Made by a program: the position numbers and the translations under genes. The notes beneath the pieces are model-generated. The model saw nothing but the letters and a program-made list of their open reading frames with translations, was not told the origin of the DNA and ran no database searches. Positions 9,252 through 17,871 of a stretch of 64,000 nucleotides of DNA are shown piece by piece; positions within the stretch are counted from its first letter, which is position 1; each line of letters begins with the position of its first letter. The DNA is taken from assembly GCF_022341425.1 (NCBI RefSeq), contig NZ_JABFUC010000003.1, forward strand, positions 291,021 through 355,020, read 5' to 3'. Source of the DNA: Billgrantia campisalis (GTDB lineage Bacteria > Pseudomonadota > Gammaproteobacteria > Pseudomonadales > Halomonadaceae).

Positions 9252-10169
9252 CTATTCCGCTGCGTCCAGCTTGGCAAGGAAGTCGGCTGCCACCTGACGA
9301 GGGTCCAGGCCATTGACCGCCACCTCCCCGTTGAGCCGCTGCAGGGTCTCCAGATCCAAGGCCTGGAACACCGGGGCCAGCAGCGACTCGATCTGCGGAT
9401 GGGCCTCGAGTACGGACTCGCGGACCACCGGGGCCGGCTGATAGACCGGCTGCACGCCAAGGGTGTCCTCCAGCACCACCAGATCCAGGGCTCCCAGGCC
9501 GCCATCGGTGCCATAGGTCATCGCCGCATTGACGCCGCTGGTCTGCTGGGCCGCGGCACGCATGGTGGCGGCGGTGTTCCCGCCGGACAGCACCAGCAGC
9601 TGATCCGAGCTGAGTTCGAAGCCGTAGGCGCGCTGGAAAGCCGGAAGGGCCTGCTCGGACTCGACGAACTCCGCGCTGGCGGCAAACTTGAAGTCGCCAC
9701 CCTCGCCGAGAAAGACCGCCAGATCCTCCAGGGTCGCCAGACCGTGCTCGCGGGCCAGGTCGCCGCGCACGCTCATCGCCCAGGTGTTGTTGGCATCCGC
9801 CGGGGTCAGCCACACCAGGCCGTTGTCAGCATCACGCTCGCGCACGGTCGCCAGCGCCTGTTCGGGGTCGTGCCAAACATCGCTGTCGGTCATGTCGAAG
9901 AAGAAGGCACCGTTGCCGGTATACTCCGGATAGAGATCGATCTCGTCGGCCAGCAGTGCACCACGCACGATGCTGGTGCCGCCGAGCTGCAGGCGGTCGC
10001 GGGTCTCGATCCCACCCTGCTCGAGGCGCTGCAGAATCAGCTGTCCGAGCACCGAGCCTTCGGTATCGATCTTGGATGACACCACCACGGGATCGCTGGC
10101 CTGGGCGGTGGCTAGGGTGAGTAGCGAGCCGGCGGCCAGTGCCGCCAAGCCGGTCAGGGAGCGGTTCAT
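9252..10169 (-). CDS. osmF: Periplasmic osmoprotectant-binding protein, OsmF/YehZ-like
   Basis: 305 residues. It starts MNRSLTGLAALAAGSLLTL and has a signal peptide cleaved near AQASD, followed by a glycine-betaine-binding-type fold with DPVVVSSKIDTEGSVLG, GTSIVRGALLADEIDLYPEYTGNG and TYGTDGGLGALDLVVLED. The ATG at 10169 is chosen over an upstream in-frame start because it follows GGGGGAT and begins a clean signal peptide. It is the first gene of the importer operon and has a plausible sigma70 promoter just upstream. The binding protein would deliver betaine or a related solute to YehW/YehY in the inner membrane. Confidence 0.87.
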   Translation of the reverse strand: MNRSLTGLAALAAGSLLTLATAQASDPVVVSSKIDTEGSVLGQLILQRLEQGGIETRDRLQLGGTSIVRGALLADEIDLYPEYTGNGAFFFDMTDSDVWHDPEQALATVRERDADNGLVWLTPADANNTWAMSVRGDLAREHGLATLEDLAVFLGEGGDFKFAASAEFVESEQALPAFQRAYGFELSSDQLLVLSGGNTAATMRAAAQQTSGVNAAMTYGTDGGLGALDLVVLEDTLGVQPVYQPAPVVRESVLEAHPQIESLLAPVFQALDLETLQRLNGEVAVNGLDPRQVAADFLAKLDAAE

Positions 10170-10201
10170 CGCTATCCCCCATCGGTTGTGAATGTACGCT
10201 G

Positions 10202-10231
10202 AGTATAAGGCGTGTACAGTTTGCCTGTCAG
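10202..10231 (-). promoter_or_regulatory. Predicted sigma70 promoter of the osmF operon
   Basis: On the minus strand CTGACA (10226-10231) and TATACT (10202-10207) are separated by 18 bases, and each matches the sigma70 consensus at five of six positions. The -10 lies about 33 bases from the osmF start codon. The divergent DUF1853 gene starts at 10262. Confidence 0.5.
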
Positions 10232-10261
10232 ACCCGATTCTCAACGCGGATCCCCTTCATC

Positions 10262-11233
10262 ATGCTGCAACGCCCCACCGCCCCTCTGGACTGCTGCCAC
10301 CACCCGCTGGTGAGAGACCTGGCGTGGGTCGTGCTTGCTCCGGACCTGATCGCGACACGGTGGCAGGGGCGCCCCACCCGGGAGCAGCTGGGGCTGGCGG
10401 ACGACGCCCGCTTCCGCGACTTCCTGCTGGCACTGGAGGCCAATCCCGAGCCGCTGGAGCGCCGGGTCGGCAATACCGTCAACGGCCGCATGGGGCTCTA
10501 TCATGAGCGGCTCTGGCAGTTTTTGCTCGATACCGCCCCGGCAACCCAGCTGCTGGCCCACAACCTGCGGGTGCAGAGCGGCAAGCAGACGCTGGGGGAA
10601 CTGGACCTGCTCTACCGCCGCCGTGAAGACCCCGCCCACATCCACCTGGAAGTGGCCATCAAGTTCTACCTGGGCCTGCCGGAAGGTCCGGGCGGTGACA
10701 CCCATCAGGCACGCTGGATCGGCCCCGGCGGTGCCGACAGCCTGGCCAGTAAACGCCATCGCCTGCACCACCATCAGCTGCGCCTGACCGAGCGGCCGGA
10801 GACCCGGCAGGCGCTATTCGAGTTGCTGGGCAGCGATGCGGTAGGCGCCGACCGTCCCTTGGTCATCCATCCCCAGCTGGCCATGCCCGGGGTGCTGTTC
10901 TACCCCTGGCGTTTTCACCTGCCGGCACCGCTCGATGCCTGCCACACGCACCTGCGCGGCACCTGGCTGTTCTGGCGACAATGGCGCAGCTATCGCGACG
11001 GCCTGGCCGCCGGGACCCGGGGCGCCTGGCTAACCAAGCCCCACTGGCTCGCCCTACCCCGCCCTGAGCGGCTGCTGGCGCTGCGGGAGCTCGAGGCACG
11101 GCTGGCGGAGCACTTCAGAAAACCGGCCTCACCAACCCAGCTGGCCCTCTGGCACGCCGAGCGCGGCTGGCGGCGGCTGTTCGTCGTCGCCGACGACTGG
11201 CCAAGGCAGATTCCATTGCCTCCCTACACCTGA
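10262..11233 (+). CDS. DUF1853 family protein
   Basis: 323 residues, cytosolic, function not established. The central part reads NTVNGRMGLYHERLWQFLL, then LRVQSGKQTLGELDLLYR and HIHLEVAIKFYLGLP. These match my recollection of DUF1853, and the spaced D...ExxIK arrangement resembles a PD-(D/E)XK nuclease core (an inference only). The ATG at 10262 is preferred to the longer open frame because the extra 41 residues look like translated promoter DNA. It is divergent from osmF and converges on the Wadjet jetD-like gene, overlapping its end by 10 bases. Confidence 0.7.
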   Translation: MLQRPTAPLDCCHHPLVRDLAWVVLAPDLIATRWQGRPTREQLGLADDARFRDFLLALEANPEPLERRVGNTVNGRMGLYHERLWQFLLDTAPATQLLAHNLRVQSGKQTLGELDLLYRRREDPAHIHLEVAIKFYLGLPEGPGGDTHQARWIGPGGADSLASKRHRLHHHQLRLTERPETRQALFELLGSDAVGADRPLVIHPQLAMPGVLFYPWRFHLPAPLDACHTHLRGTWLFWRQWRSYRDGLAAGTRGAWLTKPHWLALPRPERLLALRELEARLAEHFRKPASPTQLALWHAERGWRRLFVVADDWPRQIPLPPYT

Positions 11234-12468
11234 GGGCGTACCGGCAGCCGGAGATCCTCCAGCAGTGTCTCGATCAACTGCTCCTCATGCAGTGCCCTGT
11301 TCCGTGCTTCCAGGACAGCGCGCAGCTGAGGGTCCCAGCAGGCATCCAGCGGCTTTCCCTCCAGTGGCCTGCCGGGCAGACGGACACATTCCTCGAGATC
11401 GACTGCCTTCATCCGCCAGGGACGCATGGCGAAGCGCGTCAGAAGCGAGTTGGCAATGCTGACACCCGCCCAGTCGAAGTCCCCGTGGTAGTACAGCACG
11501 GCACCGGCGGCTTGCAGCTGTTCGAGAAGCGTCAACGCGGCGGCACCGGGGCGCCCCCAGGTGGTCATCAAGGGAGCACACCTCGACCCCAGACATTCGG
11601 CGGCCTCGGCCACCACGGCGGGGTTCTCGCAGACAAAAACCTGACGCCCCGCCACATCCCACTGCGGCGGATGGCGAAGCAGCTGACGCAGGGTCAACCA
11701 GGCCGGTTCGGCAAGATCATGGTACTGCCTCAGCGCCGGGTCCAGGGCGTGTTCGCCAAGCAGTGGCAGACGGTGGATCAGCACCGCGCTGGTGATATCG
11801 CCGCCCAGCAGCACGCCGGCATGGGCCCATATCGAGCGCTCATCGGGGTGTGGCAGGGCCACGCCACCACGCCAGTGGCGGGCCAGGGCGCGCCGCACCA
11901 GTGCCGAGACGGGCCGTCCGGCATCCAGGGCGTGGGCATCCCCCAGGCACTCGGCTGCCAGGGTGCTAAGCGTCATGCCCTGTGTCGGTAGTCGCTTGAG
12001 CACGCTGAGCGACTGCTCGAGCAGCCGTCGGCCCTGCCGTTCGCTGCGTCCCGCCAGGCGCTTGAGCTGGCCACCACCGCGCAGATCCTCCAGCCAGCCG
12101 CTCACCTCCAGACGCTCGGCCTCGGGATGATAGGCGTCGAGCAGCTCGCGCCAGCGTCGCCGTACCTCCTCGCGCTCGGCCCGGCCGTCCACCAGGGGGC
12201 CATCCAGCGCCTCCAGGGCGGCCCTCAGATCGCTGGCCACGCCGGCTCGCGCCAGGGCATGGGAGAGCGCCTCGAGATCAACGCTCAGCGACTTCCCCTG
12301 GCGAGGGGCCCGCCCGACTAGTCGTTCGACGGCGGCACGCTCCGTGTCGCTGACCCGGCTGAGGGTCAGACGTCCCTCGCCATCGCGCATCAGCTTGCGG
12401 GATAAACGCTGGCGCAGACGGGCAAGCCCAGAGCCACCCAGCAGGCGCTGCAGGCGTTCGAGGTCCAT
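11224..12468 (-). CDS. jetD: Wadjet-type JetD-like Toprim nuclease subunit (DUF2399/TIGR02679)
   Basis: 414 residues, the last gene of the four-gene Wadjet-type operon. The C-terminal half carries a Toprim-like fold: a Glu in FVCENPAVV (E281) and the acidic pair in YHGDFDWAG (D330, D332), which are the expected metal-binding residues. The N-terminal half is charged and Arg/Leu-rich. In characterised Wadjet systems JetD cuts circular plasmid DNA after loop extrusion by the JetABC motor. Its ATG overlaps the JetC stop (TGATG), so the two are coupled. The family name comes from gene order and motifs. All catalytic residues I can identify are present, so the gene looks intact. Confidence 0.82.
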   Translation of the reverse strand: MDLERLQRLLGGSGLARLRQRLSRKLMRDGEGRLTLSRVSDTERAAVERLVGRAPRQGKSLSVDLEALSHALARAGVASDLRAALEALDGPLVDGRAEREEVRRRWRELLDAYHPEAERLEVSGWLEDLRGGGQLKRLAGRSERQGRRLLEQSLSVLKRLPTQGMTLSTLAAECLGDAHALDAGRPVSALVRRALARHWRGGVALPHPDERSIWAHAGVLLGGDITSAVLIHRLPLLGEHALDPALRQYHDLAEPAWLTLRQLLRHPPQWDVAGRQVFVCENPAVVAEAAECLGSRCAPLMTTWGRPGAAALTLLEQLQAAGAVLYYHGDFDWAGVSIANSLLTRFAMRPWRMKAVDLEECVRLPGRPLEGKPLDACWDPQLRAVLEARNRALHEEQLIETLLEDLRLPVRPQV

Positions 12469-15400
12469 CAGAACAGGCTATCCATGCCGCCCTCCGACTC
12501 ACTGCCAATGGCTTCCCGCTGCGGCTCCCGCATCTGACTGGCGGGCAGCTCATCCCGCACCCGGCGCTTGCCGTCCCACTTCCAGCGGGTGACGTGGACG
12601 GCATCGACGCCTTCCCGGCGTACCAGCTGGGCGATAGCCAGCCCCGGCACGTCCGGATAGCAGCCCCACTCCCGCTCCGAGGTCATGACGGCGTCCAGGT
12701 CGAACTGGGCCAGCAGCCCCATGCTCTTGGCCCGGGCGTCGTCATCGATGCCGGCGAACACCTCATCGAGCATCACCAGGCGCGGCGCATCCTCATGGGC
12801 GCTGCCGTAATGGCTGGCCGCGGCGGCGAACAGCGGCAGGGTGATCACCAGGGCCCGCTCGCCCCCGGAGGCAGGACCATAGGCGGGACGCCACTGACCG
12901 TTCTGGTGGCGCTCCACCACGAAGCGGTGCCAGAAACGGTAGTCTAGGGCGCGCTCGAGGATCTCCTGGAGGGCGCCGCCTTCGTCGCTGGCCCGCGCCT
13001 CCTCGATGCGTCGGCGGAGGAAGTCGCCCACCACCTCGCGATCCTCCGGCGACCAGGCATCCAGGGCCTGGCGACGCAGCCGTTGACAGACGTCGGCCAG
13101 CCCCGCTGGCGCCGCCATACCGCCGGCGATCTGGCCTTCGGTCAGCGGCTGCCAGCGGATGCGCAGCCGCATGCCGGTACTGGTGGGACGGCTCTCCAGT
13201 TCGCGGTTCATGGCTAGCACATGGCGCTCGGTGGCGGTGATACACTCCTGGATATGGCTGGCCACCTCGTCGATCAGGTAGGTCTCGAGCAGCTCCCGCT
13301 CGCGGGCATTGAGCAGCGCCTGGCGTTGGCCGATCTCGTCGTTGAGCTGGCGAAACAGGGCATCGGGGTCCTGGCGCCGCCCCTGGAAGACGATGCGCAC
13401 CAGCAACAGGTCGTCGCGGGCCTCCGCGAGGCAGTCGTGGCCGCCGCGGGAGAGCACATCGGTGAGCCCCTTGATGTGCTCGTGGAGCCGCCCCTGATGG
13501 GCGTGCCAGCTCTCGTCGGAGGCGTCGGCGCCGGCAGTCGCCTGGGCGGCGGCGCGGGCCAGGCGTACGGCGGGATCCGCCGCCCAGGAGGCGGGCTCCT
13601 CCGCCGCGAAGGCCTCGGGGGCGGCGACGCGCAGCAGCCCCTCCTCCACCAGGGCACGGAAGGCGGCGATCATCTCGGCTCGGCGCTCATCCAGCTCCGC
13701 CAGGCGCTGCTCACCGTGGGCCACCTTCTCGGCCAAACGCGCCACCTCGCCCAGCAGCGTCTCGAAGCGTTGCGCCTGCTCGCGCTGCTCCAGGGTCAGC
13801 GCCTCGCTACGTTCCTGGATGGCCGCCAGCTGACGCTCCAGCTCCTGCACCTCGGCGCCCATGGTCTCGCGCAGGGTATCCCGGCGTACCTCGGCCTCCC
13901 GGGCCTGCTCGAGGGCCTCGGCGTGCTCCCACTGGGCCTGCTGCAGCGCCTCGCCTGCCACCTGCCGCTCCTGCAGCTGCTCGTCATGGCGTGTCTTCGC
14001 CTGTCGCCAGGTCGTGATGGCCTGCACCAGCTCGCTGGCGGCGAGCCGATAGTCGTTGAGCGCGGCCTGGATCCGGCCCAGGGGCTCGCGCTCGGCGGGC
14101 AGGCGCAGATCCTCGGCGGCCTGGTAGAGCTCGCCGCGCAGGGCCTCCAGCGCCTCACGAGCCTCCTCCAGCGCCTCGCGGGCCTGGTCCAGGCGATCGG
14201 CCTGGGTGTCCCGGGCGCGCCGCGCCGCCGCCTCGTTGGCATGGGCGTCGCGCAGCGCCTGGGCAGTGGGGCGCTGCTGCCACTCCTGCTCGACGACCTG
14301 GAGGCGCGCCTCCAGGATCTCGAGCGCCGCCACTATCTCGGCGTCCTGAGTGGCCAGGGCGTCCAATGCCTGCTGGATCTCGATCAACCGGCGCTGCCGG
14401 GCGGCCTCCCGCGCCGCATGACCGATATAGACCGCCGCCGGCTTGCCCCAGCGGCCGCTGAGCTGGCCCAGCCGCCAGGCCCCGTCGGGGCTCACCCAGG
14501 CGAAGGCCTCGGAATCCCCCAGGCCGATGCCGGCCAGCAGCCGCTCGACGACGTCGGCGGCGACCGGGGAGTGGGCGGGGGGATCGGCGCGCAGGGCGCC
14601 GGCCAGGCTCGCCTCCCCCATAGGGGCATCGCCATCGGCCATCGGCGCCAGCAGGGTGTCCCAGGTGTCGGGGGCGAGCAGCTCACCCTCCGGCAGTACC
14701 CAGGCGTCGAGCAGTCCCGCGGCCTCCAGGGCCGCCTCCAGTCCGGCACGCTGGCCCTCACCCAGGGAAGGGTGGAAATCCACCAGTTGCCATAGCGGCG
14801 CGCCCGGGCGAGCGTCACGGGCGCCCTCGCCGCGGGTGTAGGGCTCGGGCGGTGTCCGCTCATCGCCGGCCTCCAGGCGGCGGCGCTCCGCTTCCCGCTC
14901 GGCGCGCTCGGCGTCGAGCTCCCGACGCTGCTGCGCCAACCCATGGCGCTGCTGGTTCAGGCCCTCTCGCCGGGCGTCCCGGGCCGCCGAGAGTCCTGCC
15001 TCGGCGGGGTCACTGCCGCTCAGGTGGTCGCACCAGGGCGCCAGCTCGGCGAGCAGCGCCTCGGGGTCTTCGGGGGTCAGCTCCTTGAGGGTGGCGAAGC
15101 GCTCACGCCAGCTTGCCTGGAGCGCCTCGGCGGCTTCCAGGCGAACGGTCAGCGCTTCCTGCCACTCCTCCTCGCGACTCGCCAGGGTCTCCTCCTCCCG
15201 GCGCGCCTCATGCTCGACCCGATGGAAGGCCCCCTCGCCGCGCCCCACCTCGTCGAGGCGGCGATTGAGGTAGGTCACGCCCTCCTCGCGGCGGCGATGC
15301 AGGTCCCGCAGGGCCTGCTGCAGGGCGTCGATCTCTCCAGGGGCGGGAGGTGCCGGGTCGGCGCTGTCCGCTGCCGGCAGCATCACCGCCACCTGCCGGC

Positions 15401-16622
15401 GATGCTCGGCCCCCACGCCGGCCCCATCGGCGAGCTCGGCGCTCGCCTCTCGCTTGCGTGCCAGCGCCGAGACGTCGGTCTCCAGGGCCTGCTCGGCCTC
15501 GGCGAGGCGCGTTTCGGCGCGCCGATGGTTCTCTTGCTCCCGGTCCAACTGATGCGCTTGGCGCTCGGCCTGGTTACGGCGCTGCCGCGCCAACTCCTCG
15601 GCGTTGCCCAGCGCCTCCGCCGAGCGCATGGCGTCGCTGGCCTCCAGGGTGCGCTGGCGGGCCGCCAGGTCACGCTGCCGCCCGGCCAGGGCCTCCCGCG
15701 ATGCGCCGAGGGCATCGCGGGTCTCCAGGGTCTGCTCGTGGGCCTGGCGATCGCGCCCCAGCTGCAGGCGAACCCGCTCGTACTCAGCGTTGGCGCCAGT
15801 CAGCCCCTCGGCCCGGCGGCGCACCGCGATGCCGGCATAGTGGCGGTAGTGCCCCAGGAAGGCGTCCACCGCCCGGGCGGTCTCCTCCAGCCCCTGAATC
15901 TCCTCGCGATAGACATCCAGGCTGCGGTAGGCCTCAGCGACCTCGCCGATCAGGCCACGCCCCAGGGGCGGTAGGGCGTCGCTGAGCGCCTGGGAGAGGC
16001 GGTTGGGGTCGGGCTTCTTGGCCAGCTGCGGCTGGCGCAGCTGCAGCAGCAGATCGAGCAGGGCGCCATAGCGCTGCTCACCCAGGCGAAAGAGCCGCTC
16101 GTCGATGGCGCGCCGGTAGTCCGCGGCGCGATCATACAGCTGCCCCTGGCTGCCCAGTGACTGGCCCAAGCGCTCTCGGCTGAGGCTGCGTCCTTTGTCA
16201 ATCAAAAAGAGGTCGCGGCCGATGCGCTGGGGCGTGGTGAAGAACCAGGAGCGCACCGGACGCCCCGCCACCGCCTTGAGGCCGCAGCCCACCGTGAAGG
16301 TCTCGGGCCCCGCCTCCCCCTGACGCCCGAATTCCAGCCAGGTGTAGCCCAGACGCTCCTGATACTCGCCCACCAGCAGGTTCCACTCCATGCGCTTGGC
16401 GCTGTCGCCGTCGGGCTCCACCCGGGAGGGGATCAGTTGACCATCGAGCAGAAACGGCAGGGTCAGCGCCATCACCTTGGACTTGCCGGTGCCATTGTTG
16501 CCGCGCAGCAGCAGCCGGCCATCGTGGAAGTGGAAGGTCTCCTCGTCGTAGTAGAAAATCTCCACCAGGCCGCAGCGCAGAGGCTGCCAGCGCTGGCTTT
16601 GCGATTCGGGAAGCTCAATCAT
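12468..16622 (-). CDS. jetC: Wadjet-type JetC-like SMC ATPase (TIGR02680)
   Basis: 1384 residues, the SMC/MukB-like motor of the system. The N-terminus begins MIELPESQSQRWQPLRCGLV and carries Walker A GNNGTGKS (41-48). A very long coiled-coil region rich in Arg, Glu, Ala and Leu fills the middle, with a hinge-like globular stretch near residues 650-780. The C-terminal head has the signature-like ASGGERAL and Walker B RLVMLDEVFAGIDD (about 1280-1295). The ATG at 16622 overlaps the end of the DUF2398 gene by eight bases and gives the usual ~1380-residue family length; a longer start would add 22 residues that look like translated upstream gene. It loads with JetA and JetB and is predicted to extrude DNA loops. 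Confidence 0.88.
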   Translation of the reverse strand: MIELPESQSQRWQPLRCGLVEIFYYDEETFHFHDGRLLLRGNNGTGKSKVMALTLPFLLDGQLIPSRVEPDGDSAKRMEWNLLVGEYQERLGYTWLEFGRQGEAGPETFTVGCGLKAVAGRPVRSWFFTTPQRIGRDLFLIDKGRSLSRERLGQSLGSQGQLYDRAADYRRAIDERLFRLGEQRYGALLDLLLQLRQPQLAKKPDPNRLSQALSDALPPLGRGLIGEVAEAYRSLDVYREEIQGLEETARAVDAFLGHYRHYAGIAVRRRAEGLTGANAEYERVRLQLGRDRQAHEQTLETRDALGASREALAGRQRDLAARQRTLEASDAMRSAEALGNAEELARQRRNQAERQAHQLDREQENHRRAETRLAEAEQALETDVSALARKREASAELADGAGVGAEHRRQVAVMLPAADSADPAPPAPGEIDALQQALRDLHRRREEGVTYLNRRLDEVGRGEGAFHRVEHEARREEETLASREEEWQEALTVRLEAAEALQASWRERFATLKELTPEDPEALLAELAPWCDHLSGSDPAEAGLSAARDARREGLNQQRHGLAQQRRELDAERAEREAERRRLEAGDERTPPEPYTRGEGARDARPGAPLWQLVDFHPSLGEGQRAGLEAALEAAGLLDAWVLPEGELLAPDTWDTLLAPMADGDAPMGEASLAGALRADPPAHSPVAADVVERLLAGIGLGDSEAFAWVSPDGAWRLGQLSGRWGKPAAVYIGHAAREAARQRRLIEIQQALDALATQDAEIVAALEILEARLQVVEQEWQQRPTAQALRDAHANEAAARRARDTQADRLDQAREALEEAREALEALRGELYQAAEDLRLPAEREPLGRIQAALNDYRLAASELVQAITTWRQAKTRHDEQLQERQVAGEALQQAQWEHAEALEQAREAEVRRDTLRETMGAEVQELERQLAAIQERSEALTLEQREQAQRFETLLGEVARLAEKVAHGEQRLAELDERRAEMIAAFRALVEEGLLRVAAPEAFAAEEPASWAADPAVRLARAAAQATAGADASDESWHAHQGRLHEHIKGLTDVLSRGGHDCLAEARDDLLLVRIVFQGRRQDPDALFRQLNDEIGQRQALLNARERELLETYLIDEVASHIQECITATERHVLAMNRELESRPTSTGMRLRIRWQPLTEGQIAGGMAAPAGLADVCQRLRRQALDAWSPEDREVVGDFLRRRIEEARASDEGGALQEILERALDYRFWHRFVVERHQNGQWRPAYGPASGGERALVITLPLFAAAASHYGSAHEDAPRLVMLDEVFAGIDDDARAKSMGLLAQFDLDAVMTSEREWGCYPDVPGLAIAQLVRREGVDAVHVTRWKWDGKRRVRDELPASQMREPQREAIGSESEGGMDSLF

Positions 16623-17871
16623 TGAAAGCGGACTCGGCCAGATCGGGTTGGGGGTTGTCGGGAACATCGGGGAGAGAGGGCGACTCAACGCAGAAGCGCC
16701 CCAGCGCCGGCCGCGGCAGGACGCACTCGCCCTGGCGCTTCACCAGGCCCAGCGCCGCCAAGCGAGCCAGGGTCTGGCGGGCCAGGCCGTGGGCGGCCCC
16801 CGGCTCGCAGGCGGACTTGCGCCAGTAGCGGCGAAACGTCTGCTGCCACTCCTGGATCCAGGCCTCGGCCTCCTGGAGCGCGAGGCCGTCGGGGCCGGCA
16901 GCGGCCAGCCGCTCGGCCATGAGCAGCGCCAGGTGGCCCTCGGTGCCCTCGGCCGGCAGCTTCTCGTCGGTCAGCTCCCCCTCGGGGTCCACCAGCGCCA
17001 GCCCCTCGGCACGCACCTCGGCCACCAGGCCCGTGGCCTGCTGCAGCCGGCGCAGCAGGGGCCCGCGCTGATTGGCCAGGTAGGCGGCCTCGTCCTCGTC
17101 GAGCGTCTCCCGGTAGATCACCGGATCATCCAGCAGGCGCCGCGCCAGGCGATGCCGCAGCTCACGGTTGCGCCCGTCGGGGGTATCCGGCACGAAGGTC
17201 TCGCTCAGCGCGCGCAGACGCGCGTCCAGGTCGAGCTCGCCATCGGCGCCGTTCAAGGCCACCAGGGAGGGGCCCCGGGCAGTGACCAGCAGCGCCGAGA
17301 GCAGTCGGCGATCCACGTCGTAGAGCACGTCGCCCTCCAGGCCGCGGCGCAGGAACTGCTCCTCGTCGCCGGCCACGCGCAACAGCACGCCGAGCTCCAT
17401 CAGCAGGCGCACTACCACCACCAGATCCCGCCGCGCCTCCTGGTGGTCCAGGGAGAACGCCAGCCCCCGCTCGGCCAGCCCCGGGTCGCCGACCGCCTGG
17501 CCCAGTCCCTCGCCCAGGCGGCCCAGGGTGATCTGGGCATCGCCCCGCTCGAGGTCGGCCAGCAGCAGGCAAAAGAGCGCATAGCGGCGGCGATTGAAGG
17601 TCTTGCGCTGGGTGCCGCGGCCCACCACCGCCGGGCGAGTGGGGTCGCCGAGATCGGCGGGGCGCTTGTGCAGGCGCACGAAGTCGCGCTCGCTCTGCAG
17701 ATGCCAGCCGGTCTCCCGGGCCAGCCAGTCGCGCAGCGTCGCCCCATGGCGACGGATCAGGGGAAAGACGGGATCATCGCTGCGGATCAGCGGCCGGGCC
17801 AGCAGGGCGCGCAGGGCACGCCGCTGCTCCTCCTGACGCTGGCGCGTCAGGGCATCGCTCAGCTCGTCCAT
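16615..17871 (-). CDS. jetB: Wadjet-type JetB-like subunit (DUF2398/TIGR02678)
   Basis: 418 residues, the kite-like winged-helix partner of the SMC motor by analogy with MukE. It contains RALRALLARPLIRSDDPVF, then DWLARETGWHLQSERDFVRL and FNRRRYALFCLLLADLERG, the core pattern of DUF2398. The last ~130 residues resemble winged helices (WRKSACEPGAAHGLARQTL). It overlaps DUF2397 by 13 bases upstream and the SMC gene by eight bases downstream, so all subunits are made from one coupled message. Intact by length. Confidence 0.85.
   Translation of the reverse strand: MDELSDALTRQRQEEQRRALRALLARPLIRSDDPVFPLIRRHGATLRDWLARETGWHLQSERDFVRLHKRPADLGDPTRPAVVGRGTQRKTFNRRRYALFCLLLADLERGDAQITLGRLGEGLGQAVGDPGLAERGLAFSLDHQEARRDLVVVVRLLMELGVLLRVAGDEEQFLRRGLEGDVLYDVDRRLLSALLVTARGPSLVALNGADGELDLDARLRALSETFVPDTPDGRNRELRHRLARRLLDDPVIYRETLDEDEAAYLANQRGPLLRRLQQATGLVAEVRAEGLALVDPEGELTDEKLPAEGTEGHLALLMAERLAAAGPDGLALQEAEAWIQEWQQTFRRYWRKSACEPGAAHGLARQTLARLAALGLVKRQGECVLPRPALGRFCVESPSLPDVPDNPQPDLAESAFND

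Noticed and set aside
13221..14795. A 524-residue plus-strand frame antisense to the SMC-like gene.
   Set aside because: It is a Gly/Leu/Arg/Gln-rich shadow of the coiled-coil region with no motif or ribosome-binding site support.
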